From NCBI RefSeq assembly GCF_021568285.1, contig NZ_JAKGTQ010000002.1, positions 558,001 to 622,000 on the forward strand: a stretch of DNA of 64,000 nucleotides, in the 5' to 3' direction. The DNA comes from Rheinheimera sp. UJ63 (GTDB lineage Bacteria; Pseudomonadota; Gammaproteobacteria; Enterobacterales; Alteromonadaceae). Numbering within the stretch: position 1 is the first letter of the stretch; each line of letters begins with the position of its first letter. Position numbers and translations under genes: made by a program. The notes beneath the pieces are model-generated. The model did not search any database. It saw nothing but the letters and a program-made list of their open reading frames with translations, and had not been told where the DNA came from. Of this stretch, positions 1-9,899 are shown piece by piece.

Positions 1-2
1 AA

Positions 3-806
3 AACGAAGATGCGATCCCTGCGTTTCCGCAAGGTTGGGGAGAATATGCCGGGTTGTTACAACACACCGTGCCAGAGCCGTTTGCAGTGATATTTGGTGG
101 CGAAGAAGATTATCGTGCCGGTCATCAGCAGCATTTTCCTAACATCGATTATCGGGTGTTAGATCCGCAACGCACCCAATGGCCGATCAGTGGCACTGAA
201 ATTCGCAACCGACCCTATTTACACTGGGATTATATTGCCGGTGCTGCTCGGCCGTTTTTTGCGCGTAAAGTGCTGATCACCGGGCCTGAGTCTTGCGGTA
301 AAACCACCTTAACCCGCAAGCTCGCCAAAGTATATTGTACTTCTTGGTCAGAAGAGCTGGGGCGTGATTATCAAGAAGACGTGGTGGGCGGCAATGGCGA
401 TTTATTTAATTTAGAAGATTTCAATCGTATTACCCATTTGCAATACGAGCAAGATTGGCATGCCTTACGTAGTGCCAACAAGGTCTGTTTTTTCGATACT
501 GATGCGGTGGTCACTGCTTTTTTCAGTCAGGTGTTTTTAGGCAATGTCGCTAGTCGTATCGAGAGTTTTATTGATCCGCTGAAATATGACTTAATCATCG
601 CGCTGGAGCCGACCGTGCCCTGGGTAGCGGATGGCATGCGCGAATTAGGTTCGCCGCACGTACGCCAACAAAGCTTTCAGCAGTTGCTCGACTTGTATCA
701 GCAGTATGGTTTTCCTGCAGATCGTATCTTACGTATTAGCTCGGCTGATTATTACGAACGGTTAGAGAGTTGCATCAGTGCGGTTGATGCATTATTGCAA
801 AAATAG
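3..806 (+). CDS. nadR: NadR-type NMN adenylyltransferase / nicotinamide riboside kinase, 5' partial
   Basis: The reading frame is open to the left edge of the window, so only the C-terminal part is present. The visible N-terminal portion ends with an ISGTEIR motif, the signature of the nucleotidyltransferase domain that adenylates nicotinamide mononucleotide to NAD. It is followed by a P-loop kinase domain with Walker A GPESCGKTT, which phosphorylates nicotinamide riboside. This two-domain order is that of NadR in the NAD salvage pathway (cytoplasmic). The N-terminal DNA-binding domain found in enterobacterial NadR cannot be assessed because it would lie outside the window. A TTG at 54 is not needed as a start, since codons before it are open and coding-like. 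Confidence 0.88.
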   Translation, partial: NEDAIPAFPQGWGEYAGLLQHTVPEPFAVIFGGEEDYRAGHQQHFPNIDYRVLDPQRTQWPISGTEIRNRPYLHWDYIAGAARPFFARKVLITGPESCGKTTLTRKLAKVYCTSWSEELGRDYQEDVVGGNGDLFNLEDFNRITHLQYEQDWHALRSANKVCFFDTDAVVTAFFSQVFLGNVASRIESFIDPLKYDLIIALEPTVPWVADGMRELGSPHVRQQSFQQLLDLYQQYGFPADRILRISSADYYERLESCISAVDALLQK

Positions 807-869
807 CCTTGCTGATTAAAATCTTTGCAAACAGTGCTGACCAGCAGTAGTCAGCGCCGGTTCGGCTGT

Positions 870-875
870 TATAAT
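870..875 (+). promoter_or_regulatory. Possible -10 element for glnS
   Basis: A perfect TATAAT lies 48 bases upstream of the glnS start. No good -35 hexamer is seen at the usual distance, so this is a tentative call. Confidence 0.4.
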
Positions 876-922
876 GCCACATCATTTTTCGGTTCTCGTA
901 GAATAAAAGGACACCAAGTATT

Positions 923-2587
923 ATGTCGGACGTCATTTCGCGCCCAACGAATTTTATACGGCAAATTATTGATGCCGATCTGGCCAATGGTAAGCACAGT
1001 GGCGTTCAAACCCGTTTCCCGCCTGAGCCTAATGGTTACCTGCATATTGGTCATGCTAAGTCTATTTGTTTGAATTTTGGCATTGCGCAAGATTATCAGG
1101 GGCAGTGTAATCTGCGTTTTGATGATACTAACCCTGAAAAAGAAAACGTCGAGTTTGTTGAGTCGATTAAACGTGACGTTAGCTGGTTAGGTTTTGAGTG
1201 GTCTGGCGATGTGCGTTACTCATCAGATTACTTCGAACAGCTATATGGCTATGCGGTGGAGTTAATCAACAAAGGCTTAGCCTATGTCTGTTTCTTAAAT
1301 GGCGAGCAAATGCGCGAATACCGTGGCAATTTAACCCAGCCAGGTAAACCTAGCCCATATCGTGATACCAGCCCAGCAGAAAACTTAGCCTTATTTGAAA
1401 AAATGCGGGCTGGTGGTTTTAAAGAAGGTGAGTGCTCATTACGTGCAAAAATCGACATGAGCTCCTCTTTTATCTGTTTGCGCGATCCGGTTATCTACCG
1501 GGTAAAATTTGCGCATCACCATCAAACGGGTGACAAGTGGTGCATTTACCCAATGTATGACTTTACCCATTGTATTTCTGATGCGTTAGAGGGTATTACG
1601 CACTCGTTATGTACGCTGGAGTTTCAAGACAACCGTCGTTTATATGATTGGATCTTAGATAACATCAGTATTGCATGTCATCCACAGCAAATTGAATTTT
1701 CGCGTTTAAACCTTGAATATGCAGTGATGAGTAAGCGTAAATTACAAACCTTAGTGGCAGAGCAAGTGGTACAAGGCTGGGATGACCCACGTATGCCGAC
1801 GATCGCCGGTTTACGCCGTCGTGGCTTTACCGCCGCCGCCATTCGTGAGTTTGCTAAGCGTATCGGTGTGACGAAGCAAGATAACGTTATTGAAATGAGC
1901 GCGTTAGAAGCCTGTATTCGTGAAGATTTAGACACGTCAGCACCGCGGGCGATGGCCGTTCTTGATCCGATCAAGGTCACTATCACGAATTATCCAGCAG
2001 ATAAAATTGAGTGGTTATCCGCGCCTAATCATCCTAAAAATGAGATGGGTGAGCGCCAAGTGCCATTTGGCCGTGAACTTTATATTGATCGTGCTGATTT
2101 TCGTGAAGAAGCCAATAAAAAATATAAACGTTTAGTCTCTGGTGGTGATGTACGGTTACGTAATGCCTATGTGATTCACGCAGACGAAGTGATTAAAGAC
2201 GATGCCGGTAATATTATTGCGTTAAATTGCAGTTACTTACCTGAGACACTAGGTGAAAACCCGGCTGATGGTCGCAAAGTGCGTGGTGTGATCCATTGGG
2301 TAGAGCAAACGCAAGCGTTAGCCGCAGAGTTCCGGGTTTACGATCGTTTATTCAGTGTGGCTAACCCTGCAGCTGAAGAAGATTTCATCAGTACTGTTAA
2401 TCCACAATCCTTAGTGATTAAGCATGGTTTTGTCGAGCCATCGTTAGCGACAGCCGTGGCCGAACAGGCTTATCAGTTTGAGCGTGAAGGCTATTATTGT
2501 GCGGATAACCAAGATTCTAGCGCAGCTAAACTGGTATTTAATCGTACAGTAGGGTTACGTGATAGCTGGGGTAAAGAAGAAGAGTAA
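923..2587 (+). CDS. glnS: Glutaminyl-tRNA synthetase
   Basis: Class I aminoacyl-tRNA synthetase that charges tRNA-Gln with glutamine in the cytoplasm. The [15 protein letters not shown] segment carries the HIGH motif at residues 41-44. A VMSKRK signature near residue 268 is the KMSKS-type loop. The length of 554 residues equals the usual bacterial GlnRS length, including the anticodon-binding beta-barrel C-terminal half. An AAGGA ribosome-binding site precedes the ATG. The gene stands alone between nadR and a convergent DUF3185 gene. Confidence 0.97.
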   Translation: MSDVISRPTNFIRQIIDADLANGKHSGVQTRFPPEPNGYLHIGHAKSICLNFGIAQDYQGQCNLRFDDTNPEKENVEFVESIKRDVSWLGFEWSGDVRYSSDYFEQLYGYAVELINKGLAYVCFLNGEQMREYRGNLTQPGKPSPYRDTSPAENLALFEKMRAGGFKEGECSLRAKIDMSSSFICLRDPVIYRVKFAHHHQTGDKWCIYPMYDFTHCISDALEGITHSLCTLEFQDNRRLYDWILDNISIACHPQQIEFSRLNLEYAVMSKRKLQTLVAEQVVQGWDDPRMPTIAGLRRRGFTAAAIREFAKRIGVTKQDNVIEMSALEACIREDLDTSAPRAMAVLDPIKVTITNYPADKIEWLSAPNHPKNEMGERQVPFGRELYIDRADFREEANKKYKRLVSGGDVRLRNAYVIHADEVIKDDAGNIIALNCSYLPETLGENPADGRKVRGVIHWVEQTQALAAEFRVYDRLFSVANPAAEEDFISTVNPQSLVIKHGFVEPSLATAVAEQAYQFEREGYYCADNQDSSAAKLVFNRTVGLRDSWGKEEE

Positions 2588-2589
2588 GC

Positions 2590-2659
2590 CCTAAGGCAGC
2601 AGGAAACGGCTGCCTTAGCGTTCAACCTAATAACGGCCGCTTAGCGGCTGTTATTTTTT
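2590..2659 (+). terminator. Two terminator hairpins between glnS and the convergent DUF3185 gene
   Basis: The first stem (CTAAGGCAGC / GCTGCCTTAG, about 2591-2618) directly follows glnS. A second stem (AATAACGGCCGC / GCGGCTGTTATT) ends in a T run and overlaps the stop codon of the minus-strand gene at 2651, so it may serve both directions. Confidence 0.75.
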
Positions 2660-2845
2660 AAAGAGCATCCCTAAGCCAACAATCGCCGCGATGGCGCCGC
2701 CAACGAGAAACCAAATGGCATTATCGGTTGGGTTGCCAGTCACCACTTCAGTGACTTGAGAGGCAGTAGAGTGATACTCGGTATAGCCAAAATATAATAA
2801 AATGGCGCCGGCAACTAACAAAGCTAATCCAATAATCTTATTCAT
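2651..2845 (-). CDS. DUF3185 family small membrane protein
   Basis: A 64-residue protein with two predicted membrane helices: an N-terminal one (IIGLALLVAGAILLYFGY) and a C-terminal one (AIWFLVGGAIAAIVGLGMLF). The polar stretch between them contains TEYHSTASQ. This size and layout match the DUF3185 family of unknown function found in gammaproteobacteria. It is monocistronic, convergent with glnS, and has a plausible Shine-Dalgarno site upstream of its ATG. Confidence 0.75.
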   Translation of the reverse strand: MNKIIGLALLVAGAILLYFGYTEYHSTASQVTEVVTGNPTDNAIWFLVGGAIAAIVGLGMLFKK

Positions 2846-2971
2846 TTACTTCTCCTGTATGATGAAAGTGCCTAAGCTGTTAACAAACAACTTGGAAGTA
2901 AATGTAGCATATAACTATCGGTATGACATTGTTGGCTTAAGGTCGGCGACAATTTGCAGCAGGAGTACAGC

Positions 2972-3592
2972 ATGGAAATCTTTTGGGCCGTGTTATTTTT
3001 CGCCTTTTCAACCACGATTACGCCCGGGCCAAATAACGTGATGATGATGTCGTCTGGCGTTAACTATGGCATTAAAGCCAGCTTACCGCATTGGCTGGGT
3101 ATTTGCCTGGGGTTCCCGTTCATGGTGTTGTTGGTCGGTTTAGGTTTTGCAGTGGTGTTTGAACGCTTTCCTCATCTACATCAACTGATTAAAGTGCTGG
3201 GTACGGTTTACCTGGTATACCTGGCTTGGAAAATTGCCAGCGCCCATCCACAAAGTATTGCCACGGGTAAAAGCAAACCCATGAGCTTTTGGCAGGCGGT
3301 GCTGTTTCAGTGGATTAACGGCAAGGCCTGGGTGATGGCTTCTGGCGCGATGGCGGCTTTTACCAGCGTGGGCGGGGTTTATTGGTTAGAAGTAAGCAGC
3401 ATTACTTTGGCCTTTTTACTAATGGCCTTTCCTTGTGTCGGCGTGTGGTTGTTGTTTGGTGTGGTGTTAAAAAAGCTGTTAAATAACACCTTCGCGCAGC
3501 GGCTATTTAATGCCGCTATGGGCGTTATTTTATTATTGTCTGTGCTGCCCGTGCTCCTGGAGTTATGGCAGTTCTATTTTAGTACGGTTTAA
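2972..3592 (+). CDS. LysE/RhtB family exporter
   Basis: A 206-residue inner-membrane protein of the LysE family of amino-acid exporters. The N-terminus carries the family hallmark TPGPNNVMMM after the first helix, and about six hydrophobic segments follow. The ATG at 2972 is chosen because an AGGAG site lies about seven bases upstream; the upstream TTG at 2954 has no such site. The substrate cannot be told from sequence. The next gene begins two bases after the stop, so the two are probably co-transcribed. Confidence 0.82.
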   Translation: MEIFWAVLFFAFSTTITPGPNNVMMMSSGVNYGIKASLPHWLGICLGFPFMVLLVGLGFAVVFERFPHLHQLIKVLGTVYLVYLAWKIASAHPQSIATGKSKPMSFWQAVLFQWINGKAWVMASGAMAAFTSVGGVYWLEVSSITLAFLLMAFPCVGVWLLFGVVLKKLLNNTFAQRLFNAAMGVILLLSVLPVLLELWQFYFSTV

Positions 3593-3594
3593 CG

Positions 3595-4128
3595 ATGAAT
3601 GGTGCTGCAGAAAAAATTGCGCTAGAGCATGAAGCCGCTCGCATTTTTATGCGGCTGTATGAGCAACGTTTTGCCGTTAAAATGCGGCATATTTGGCATA
3701 ACGAGCCGGCGCGCCCCGATGTGTCTTGTTATTATGACGATCAAAAACTTGATTTAGAAATTGCCCACTTATATGGCAGTGAAGCAGAAGCCATGCATAT
3801 TTTAGGGCGAGCACTGAGCCAACAAACCCATCAAGAATTAATGGCGTTGCTGCGCGTACCGGCAGCACAGCGTTTGTTAGCAGCACTGAATCGGATTATT
3901 GCTAATAAAGCAGAAAAGCATTATGACAGCGAGCGAGTTTGGCTGGTGATCCGTAATGCGAATCCGCTGTGGCGTCGCGCAGATATGTTGGCGCATTGCC
4001 ACAAGTTACAGTTACCGCATCAGCATCCCTTTCAACAGATTTGGGTAGTCGGGGATTTATTAGGGCAATCGGGTATTTTGCCGTTGTACCCCCGCGCGCT
4101 ACTAAGTGCTGAGGTGGCAAAGTGCTAA
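3595..4128 (+). CDS. Unrecognised 177-residue soluble protein
   Basis: I do not recognise the family. The protein has no signal peptide or membrane helix and is rich in His, Gln and Leu. A central segment (YYDDQKLDLEIAHLYG) is followed by a helix-rich middle and the C-terminal WVVGDLLGQSGILPLYP. It starts two bases after the LysE-family gene and its last codons overlap the start of the next small membrane gene, so it sits in a tight operon. Confidence 0.65.
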   Translation: MNGAAEKIALEHEAARIFMRLYEQRFAVKMRHIWHNEPARPDVSCYYDDQKLDLEIAHLYGSEAEAMHILGRALSQQTHQELMALLRVPAAQRLLAALNRIIANKAEKHYDSERVWLVIRNANPLWRRADMLAHCHKLQLPHQHPFQQIWVVGDLLGQSGILPLYPRALLSAEVAKC

Positions 4129-4475
4129 GCCTGTATCGGCGCTTAGCAAGCTGGTTGTCTCCTTGGCAAACTTGGTATTTAGTGTTGGCATGCGGTATCG
4201 CTTTGCTGATAATTGGCAGCTTAATTTTTGCTCCTAATGCTTTGAATCCGCATGCCTTGTTAGGGCTGTCGGTCGCGTTGTTGTCTTGCCTTTGTTGCTG
4301 GTTAATCAGTGCCTTGTTCAGCAAAGCGCCGTTACAACCCGCCGGCTTTTTTCGGCGGTTATTTTATCGCAGCGGCCAATATTTACTGGCGTTCTTACTG
4401 AGCCTGATCTTATTTAGCTGGCTGTTATTATTGCTGCGCATGCTCAGTTTACTGCTGCGGCATTATGTCTTTTAA
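4122..4475 (+). CDS. Small membrane protein, unrecognised
   Basis: A 117-residue, very Leu-rich protein with three likely membrane segments: residues about 15-35, 43-65 and 85-110. The GTG start overlaps the end of the preceding gene by seven bases, which indicates translational coupling. It is followed 15 bases later by earP. No family is recognised and the function is unknown. Confidence 0.55.
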   Translation: MLSLYRRLASWLSPWQTWYLVLACGIALLIIGSLIFAPNALNPHALLGLSVALLSCLCCWLISALFSKAPLQPAGFFRRLFYRSGQYLLAFLLSLILFSWLLLLLRMLSLLLRHYVF

Positions 4476-4490
4476 TGGAGAAGTTGGGTC

Positions 4491-5648
4491 ATGAGGTTAG
4501 CGCAGCAGCAACGTTGGGATATTTTTTGTGCCGTGGTCGATAACTTTGGTGATATTGGCATTTGTTGGCGTTTAAGTCGGCAGTTGGTCGCCGAGCATGG
4601 GCTGGCTGTGCGCTTGTGGGTCGATGATTTAGTCAGTTTTCAGCGGCTATGCCCTGCAATCGATCCCAACCTGACAGAGCAACAGCAGGCAGGTGTGCTG
4701 ATTTGTCATTGGCAAGTGCAAACGCCATGGCAGAGTACGACTCCTGGCACCGTAGTGGTTGAGGCGTTAGCCTGTACTATTCCTTTTGCTTATCAGCAGC
4801 AAATGGCGCAGCAAGCAGTGAAACCGCTGTGGCTGAACTTAGAATACTTATCTGCTGAGAGCTGGATTGAAGCGTGCCATACTATGGCCTCACCACAGCC
4901 GCAGTTACCCTTAATTAAGTATTTCTTTTTCCCCGGTTTTAGTGAAAAAACCGGCGGCTTACTGTGTGAGCAGGGTAGGATTGCACAATTAAGTGCCTTT
5001 CAACAAGATGCGTTGGCCCAGCAACACTTTTGGCAACAATTAGGCATCAGCTTAACAGATGAAAACACCTTAAAAGTGTCGTTGTTTGCTTACACCCAGC
5101 AAGCATTGGGCAGTTTATTGGCATTATGGCAAGAGTATGACCGCCCGGTGTTATGTGTTATTCCGTTAGGGGCTTTGGCCGACCAAGCCAAACAATTACT
5201 GCCAGGTTTAAGCCTTGAGCAACCCTGGCAAGCGGGATCGTTGACGGTGCATTTATTGGCGTTTTTACCGCAGCCCCAATACGATTATTTACTCAGTGCC
5301 TGCGATATTAATTTTGTACGCGGTGAAGACTCCGTGATCCGAGCGCAGTGGGCGGCTAAGCCTTTTATTTGGCAAATCTATCGGCAAGCAGAGCAAGCGC
5401 ATATTGATAAGTTATCCGCTTTTTTAGCACGTTATACAGCGGAGTTTCCCGCCGAGCTGGCAAGTGTTGTACAAAAATTGCATTTACAATGGAATACCGA
5501 GCAAGATGTGCAACACAGTTGGCAAGATTTCGCCTTGGTTAGCTCACAAATTGCGCAGCTAAATCAATTATGGCGCAACAAATTAGAAAGCTTTGGAGAT
5601 CTTGCTAGCAACCTCGTGCGTTTTGCTGAAAAAAAAATTATAATGTAG
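4491..5648 (+). CDS. earP: EF-P arginine rhamnosyltransferase EarP
   Basis: A 385-residue glycosyltransferase matching EarP, which transfers rhamnose from dTDP-rhamnose to Arg32 of elongation factor P. The N-terminus ([23 protein letters not shown]) is the typical EarP opening, and the C-terminal domain contains [17 protein letters not shown], the conserved nucleotide-sugar binding region. The gene lies 35 bases upstream of efp, the standard earP-efp arrangement. The target arginine is present in the adjacent EF-P, which supports the assignment. Confidence 0.93.
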   Translation: MRLAQQQRWDIFCAVVDNFGDIGICWRLSRQLVAEHGLAVRLWVDDLVSFQRLCPAIDPNLTEQQQAGVLICHWQVQTPWQSTTPGTVVVEALACTIPFAYQQQMAQQAVKPLWLNLEYLSAESWIEACHTMASPQPQLPLIKYFFFPGFSEKTGGLLCEQGRIAQLSAFQQDALAQQHFWQQLGISLTDENTLKVSLFAYTQQALGSLLALWQEYDRPVLCVIPLGALADQAKQLLPGLSLEQPWQAGSLTVHLLAFLPQPQYDYLLSACDINFVRGEDSVIRAQWAAKPFIWQIYRQAEQAHIDKLSAFLARYTAEFPAELASVVQKLHLQWNTEQDVQHSWQDFALVSSQIAQLNQLWRNKLESFGDLASNLVRFAEKKIIM

Positions 5649-5683
5649 CGCAATTTTTCCTAACAAGAAGATATTCTCAAATG

Positions 5684-6241
5684 ATGAAGACAGCACAAGA
5701 AGTCCGTGCCGGCCAAGTAATTATGGTTGGAAGTGAGGCAATGGTAGTGTTAAAGGCCGAGTTTAACAAATCAGGCCGTAACTCTGCAGTAGTAAAAATG
5801 AAAATGAAAAACCTGCTTAATGGTCAGGGCATGGAAACAGTTTACCGTGCTGATGACAAATTTGAGCAAGTTATGTTGGAAACTAAAGAAGTGACGTATT
5901 CTTACTTCGCCGATCCAATGTATGTATTTATGGACGCTGAATACAATCAGTTTGAAATCGAAGCTGAATCAATGGGCGAAGCACTGAAGTACTTAATCGA
6001 CGGTATGGAATGTTCAGTGGTATTCTACAACGAGCGTCCTATCTCTGTTGATTTACCCACAGTGGTTGTGCGTACTGTGACTTACACTGAGCCAGCAGCG
6101 CGTGGTGATACTTCAGGTAAAGTGATGAAGCCAGCGAAACTGGAAACCGGTTTTGAGCTGATGGTTCCGGCATTCGTAGAAGAAGGCGATCGTATCGAAA
6201 TCGATACGCGCACCGACGAATACCGCAGCCGTGCTAAGTAA
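5684..6241 (+). CDS. efp: Elongation factor P (Arg32 type)
   Basis: EF-P binds stalled ribosomes between the P and E sites and relieves pausing at polyproline stretches. The [12 protein letters not shown] loop places arginine at residue 32 when translation starts at the second of two adjacent ATGs (5684), which matches the numbering of rhamnosylated EF-Ps. The other ATG is at 5681. The protein has 185 residues and retains the conserved [13 protein letters not shown] and C-terminal EIDTRTDEY segments. The arginine, not lysine, in the tip loop fits modification by the upstream EarP; no EpmA or EpmB gene is in view. Confidence 0.97.
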   Translation: MKTAQEVRAGQVIMVGSEAMVVLKAEFNKSGRNSAVVKMKMKNLLNGQGMETVYRADDKFEQVMLETKEVTYSYFADPMYVFMDAEYNQFEIEAESMGEALKYLIDGMECSVVFYNERPISVDLPTVVVRTVTYTEPAARGDTSGKVMKPAKLETGFELMVPAFVEEGDRIEIDTRTDEYRSRAK

Positions 6242-6252
6242 AAGCATCTGAG

Positions 6253-6283
6253 CAAAAAAAAGGCGCGTAAGCGCCTTTTTTGC
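6253..6283 (+). terminator. Terminator of efp
   Basis: AAAAAAGGCGC, a four-base loop and GCGCCTTTTTT form a strong symmetrical hairpin with a T run just after efp. Confidence 0.88.
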
Positions 6284-6317
6284 TGAGGCTTGTTAACGTT
6301 TAACGATTGGACACCTA

Positions 6318-6776
6318 ATGACTAATAACGATATTCTGCGTCGTCTGCGCTTTATTATGGATTACAACAACAGCACTATGGCGGCAACCTTTGCGCTAGG
6401 GGGCTTAGTGTGTAGTCGTGAACAGATTATTGGCTGGCTGGCAAAAGAAGAAGATACGGTATTTTTAGCATTAGAAGACCAAGCGTTGGCGCAGTTTTTA
6501 AATGGCTTAATCAGCAGTCAACGTGGCCAAAAAGAGGGCGAGCAACCGATCGCGGAAGCGCGCTTAAATAACAATATTATTTTACGTAAATTGAAAATCG
6601 CTTTTACGCTGCGTGATGATGATCTGTTAGCCTTGTTGTCATTAGCCGATTTTCGCATGGGCAAAGCGGAACTCAGCGCATTTTTCCGCAAACCTGATCA
6701 TCACCATTATCGGCAATGCCAAGCGCAAGTGTTGCGTAATGTGCTAAAAGGCTTACAGCTTAAGCTGCGTCCTTAA
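6318..6776 (+). CDS. DUF1456 family protein (YehS-like)
   Basis: A 152-residue protein made of two repeated helical units, each with an N-D/N-IL-R-L/K start (MTNNDILRRLRFIMDY and NNNIILRKLKIAF) followed by an LxL-DF-like segment. This is the duplicated DUF1456 fold of E. coli YehS. The function is unknown. It lies after the efp terminator and is convergent with the exonuclease gene, overlapping its end by four bases. Confidence 0.85.
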   Translation: MTNNDILRRLRFIMDYNNSTMAATFALGGLVCSREQIIGWLAKEEDTVFLALEDQALAQFLNGLISSQRGQKEGEQPIAEARLNNNIILRKLKIAFTLRDDDLLALLSLADFRMGKAELSAFFRKPDHHHYRQCQAQVLRNVLKGLQLKLRP

Positions 6777-7432
6777 CGGCTATGCAGTTGTAAATCACCT
6801 AGCGTGATAGCCGAGTGGCTTTTCTTTAATTGGCTTAAAAACAATAGGGCACAGCCGTAGGCATCTTCTAAGGCATGATGCTGTGCACTCACCGGTAGGT
6901 GATGTCGCGCTAAGCATTGCGGTAAGCGCAGGGCATCAGTCGCTAGCCGCGATCCCAGTTTTTGCAGGCGATGATATTCGATATTCAGCGTGTCCAGAAA
7001 CAGCATGCGTGGCGCCTTGCCAAAGTGCCGCTGAAAAGCGATCTGTAAAAAAGCCCGATCTAAGCGACAATGATGTGCGACAAAAATATAGCCGGGATAC
7101 TGCTTAAGCAAAAACTGTAATACGTCGGCTAACTCTTGGGCATCTTTTAAGTCGCTGTCATGTAAGCCATGATAAATGGCACTTTGTCCGACACTGACTG
7201 GCGCTTCAATTAAGTAATGCCGTGCTTCACTCAGCCGAATATGTTGCTCAACAATAGGCAACCAGCCGATACTCACAATATGATCTTGTTTGGCATTTAA
7301 GCCGGTGAGTTCTAAATCTAATACTAAGTAACGACACTCGCGTGCCGGTGTGTCAGCACTGGGTAACGCCACCTGATTAAACGTCAGTATTTCGGCATAC
7401 AACTCGGGGTTTTTCTGTAACCATCCAAACAT
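6773..7432 (-). CDS. DEDDh 3'-5' exonuclease, DnaQ-like
   Basis: A 219-residue protein with the three exonuclease motifs. Exo I is LVLDLELTGL, in which the DxE pair binds metal. Exo II lies in the region FVAHHCRLDRAFL, and Exo III ends in the HHALEDAYGCALLF segment, with H...D of the DEDDh type. It resembles stand-alone DnaQ-type exonucleases related to the Pol III epsilon subunit but lacks its C-terminal alpha-binding region. It starts immediately after the stop codon of the CBS-domain gene, so the two are co-transcribed. This exonuclease/CBS-nucleotidyltransferase pair next to an acetate-type symporter recurs in gammaproteobacteria. Confidence 0.85.
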   Translation of the reverse strand: MFGWLQKNPELYAEILTFNQVALPSADTPARECRYLVLDLELTGLNAKQDHIVSIGWLPIVEQHIRLSEARHYLIEAPVSVGQSAIYHGLHDSDLKDAQELADVLQFLLKQYPGYIFVAHHCRLDRAFLQIAFQRHFGKAPRMLFLDTLNIEYHRLQKLGSRLATDALRLPQCLARHHLPVSAQHHALEDAYGCALLFLSQLKKSHSAITLGDLQLHSR

Positions 7433-9253
7433 TTACATTTCTCGACAGTAACGATGTTTCATGGACGATTGTGCGCCGTTGATCACCGCAAAACTGTCTT
7501 TTAATTGATGCCGTTGTAAACCCGATAGCACGGCAGGATCCAATAAATTACTGGCTTCATGGCCTTGGCTAATATCGTGTAAATGCTTATCCCAACGCAA
7601 TTGCGCTAAAATATCAAAAGCGTCTGATAAATTTTGGGTATCTTTTGTTTCCATAATACCGTCTGCCGCCAAGCGCTCTAAACGCTGACGTGTATTCACC
7701 TCCTGGATCCCATTTGCCAGAGCATACACCCGCACGATATCGGTAATTAAGCTGATACCACGTTTTTTCAGATCCAAGCCTTTTTTATGTTTTCCGTCGT
7801 GCTCTAAGATAAAGTTCTTTAAAAAACTCAGTGGTGCCGTGCGTTGTAATGCGGTTTGTGCCAGTTGTAACAAAAATAATGATTGATTAGTACGGGCTAA
7901 AATATCGTGTTGCAGCGCGTTAAATAGCCCCTTTGAGCCTTCAACCACGCGCATATCAAAGAAGATACTGGATTTAAGAATAGCGTCAGGGGTCGGCGAG
8001 GAGATCCAGCGCGCAAATTTTCCTGACCAACCTTTTAAACTCATTCTAAGCTCAGGGTTCGATGCCATAATATTGCCCGGGCACAAAGTAATACCGCAAC
8101 GAGCCAAACCTTGGCAGACAAAATCGGCTAATTTGGCAAAATACTCGCCAATTTCGCCGCTGGGCTCTTTTTCCAGTAATAAGGCGTTATCTTGATCGGC
8201 ATTAATACTTTGATCCATTCGAGCCTGTGAGCCAAAACACAACCAGCTAAATACGCAGGGCGCGGGGCCAAACTCAATCTGGGCTAATTTGATTAAACGC
8301 TGCGTCAGCGCATCGGTGATGGTGGTAATAATATGACCCGCTTCATAGGCAGGCACTTGCTGCTTACCTAAAATCAGCGCCAAGTTATTAATTTGCATGC
8401 TGCAATGCTCTAAGCCATCAATCGAGGTTTGCCGATGGATCTCACCAATCAAATACACGGGGTGATCTTGCTGAGAGCGGATCACATCTGTGGTTGTGAT
8501 CATGCCATAGCTAATACCTTGGTCCATCACCGGTAAATGGTGCACATTAAAGCGGCTCATCAGTTGGACTGCTTCAAACAAATAAGCATGCTTATCAATA
8601 GTTTGCGGTTTTGGCGTCATCACTTCTTTCACCGGTGTTGCTGCCGGTAAGTTGTCCGCCAGAACACGACTGCGTAAATCGCGGTCGGTTAAAATTCCAA
8701 TTAAGCGTTCGTCTTGTTCAATTAATAAAGAGGAGACGCGTTTTTCGGTCATTAATTGGGCAGCGGCTTGCACGGTTTGTTCACCATGAATGGCAATTTT
8801 GCGCGCTTGGGCAATGTCAGATACTTTTAAGGTAAAGCGCGAGCCTTGTTGCTCTTTGTATTGATGTAGTCGACGGCCAAATAAGCGCTGAAAAAAGATA
8901 TCAATATTTTTATATTGATAGCGCATTTGATGAAAGGCCGTGGCCGGTAACCAGAATAATAAACCATCTTCTTCACAAATCAGTTGATCGTTATCAGCCA
9001 AGCCGGTTAACAGCAGCTGATAACCATAAAAATCACCTTCTTCCAGCTTGGTAAGCAATTGTTGTTGATCGCTGTACAGTGCATAAATGCCGGTGCGAAC
9101 GATCAGTAAATTTTCTGTGCTGTTATCCACCGTTTCGCCAGCTTGGCAATAATACACATTCAGCGCCGCTGCTAAATCCGCCAGTTGCCCTTCGGCTAAC
9201 TGATCAAAGGGGGTGGTGTGCGCTAAAAATTTACTGACTTCGGCAACTTCCAT
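7433..9253 (-). CDS. cNMP-binding / CBS / DUF294 putative nucleotidyltransferase
   Basis: A 606-residue regulatory-type protein. In order it has an N-terminal cyclic-nucleotide-binding-like domain (about residues 10-130), two CBS domains (about 150-270, including VKEVMTPKPQTIDKHAYLFEAVQLM) and a DUF294 nucleotidyltransferase domain. The motif FGSQARMDQSINADQDNAL fits the GS...D-x-D pattern. A C-terminal helical domain ends the protein. It resembles GlnD-like proteins without the HD and ACT domains. The ATG at 9253 is preferred over upstream codons because AGGAG precedes it; the 64 extra upstream codons overlap the neighbouring gene. The target is unknown, but proximity to the symporter suggests a role in its control. 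Confidence 0.85.
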   Translation of the reverse strand: MEVAEVSKFLAHTTPFDQLAEGQLADLAAALNVYYCQAGETVDNSTENLLIVRTGIYALYSDQQQLLTKLEEGDFYGYQLLLTGLADNDQLICEEDGLLFWLPATAFHQMRYQYKNIDIFFQRLFGRRLHQYKEQQGSRFTLKVSDIAQARKIAIHGEQTVQAAAQLMTEKRVSSLLIEQDERLIGILTDRDLRSRVLADNLPAATPVKEVMTPKPQTIDKHAYLFEAVQLMSRFNVHHLPVMDQGISYGMITTTDVIRSQQDHPVYLIGEIHRQTSIDGLEHCSMQINNLALILGKQQVPAYEAGHIITTITDALTQRLIKLAQIEFGPAPCVFSWLCFGSQARMDQSINADQDNALLLEKEPSGEIGEYFAKLADFVCQGLARCGITLCPGNIMASNPELRMSLKGWSGKFARWISSPTPDAILKSSIFFDMRVVEGSKGLFNALQHDILARTNQSLFLLQLAQTALQRTAPLSFLKNFILEHDGKHKKGLDLKKRGISLITDIVRVYALANGIQEVNTRQRLERLAADGIMETKDTQNLSDAFDILAQLRWDKHLHDISQGHEASNLLDPAVLSGLQRHQLKDSFAVINGAQSSMKHRYCREM

Positions 9254-9287
9254 GATGCACTCCTGTTTAAGTTCGTTTAGGCCGGCT

Positions 9288-9806
9288 TTACTTTGCGCAT
9301 AGCAAGGTAATGATGGGATCGGTAGCCGACAATGGACGCCATTGCGCAGATAAGGCTTCACCTGCAGTGGGGATCTGTAAGTTTTCGGTAAAGTCCGCCT
9401 GAGCCATTTGTTGGCAATGCACAACTTGCGGCACGCGTTTGGCACTCATGCGCCGTTCAAAGAAATATAAGTCGACTAACACCAGCGCGGAATTGCGCTG
9501 ATTGACTGCGGCATTAGCCACATCGGCGGCGATAAAACGTAAAGTTTGAGGATAGAAATAACTCCAAGGACGCCATGGCGCGGTTTGTTCTATGGTTTTT
9601 ACCACAGCAACGCCCTCAGGTAATAAGCTTGTTTGATGGCTGTACCAGTTGTATTCACTGTGAATTTGAAAGCTAAGCATACCCACCGCAGCAAACACGG
9701 GGACGAGCCAACGAGGTAGGCGCTGACGACTGATAAAGCGTAAGCCTAGGGCGACTCCTGCTGCGCCTAAACCTGCAAAAATCGTTGCAATTAATTCCCA
9801 CAACAT
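9288..9806 (-). CDS. Unrecognised membrane-anchored protein
   Basis: A 172-residue protein with two N-terminal hydrophobic segments (residues 3-25 and 33-48) and a soluble remainder that includes WRPWSYFYPQTLRF. No family is recognised. It lies 34 bases upstream of the CBS/nucleotidyltransferase gene on the same strand and downstream of the symporter terminator, so it probably heads a three-gene operon with that gene and the exonuclease. Confidence 0.65.
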   Translation of the reverse strand: MLWELIATIFAGLGAAGVALGLRFISRQRLPRWLVPVFAAVGMLSFQIHSEYNWYSHQTSLLPEGVAVVKTIEQTAPWRPWSYFYPQTLRFIAADVANAAVNQRNSALVLVDLYFFERRMSAKRVPQVVHCQQMAQADFTENLQIPTAGEALSAQWRPLSATDPIITLLCAK

Positions 9807-9819
9807 AATGGACTTCCTA

Positions 9820-9851
9820 AAAAATTCGGGCTTTCCAGAGAAAGCCCGAGG
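9820..9851 (-). terminator. Terminator of the symporter operon
   Basis: TCGGGCTTTC and GAAAGCCCGA form a perfect 10-bp stem around CAGA. On the minus strand it is followed by a T-rich run. It lies between the symporter stop and the next minus-strand gene. Confidence 0.85.
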
Positions 9852-9899
9852 GTGAGGCAGAACAAGCTGCTCTTACGCTAGCCATGTTCTGCCACGATG

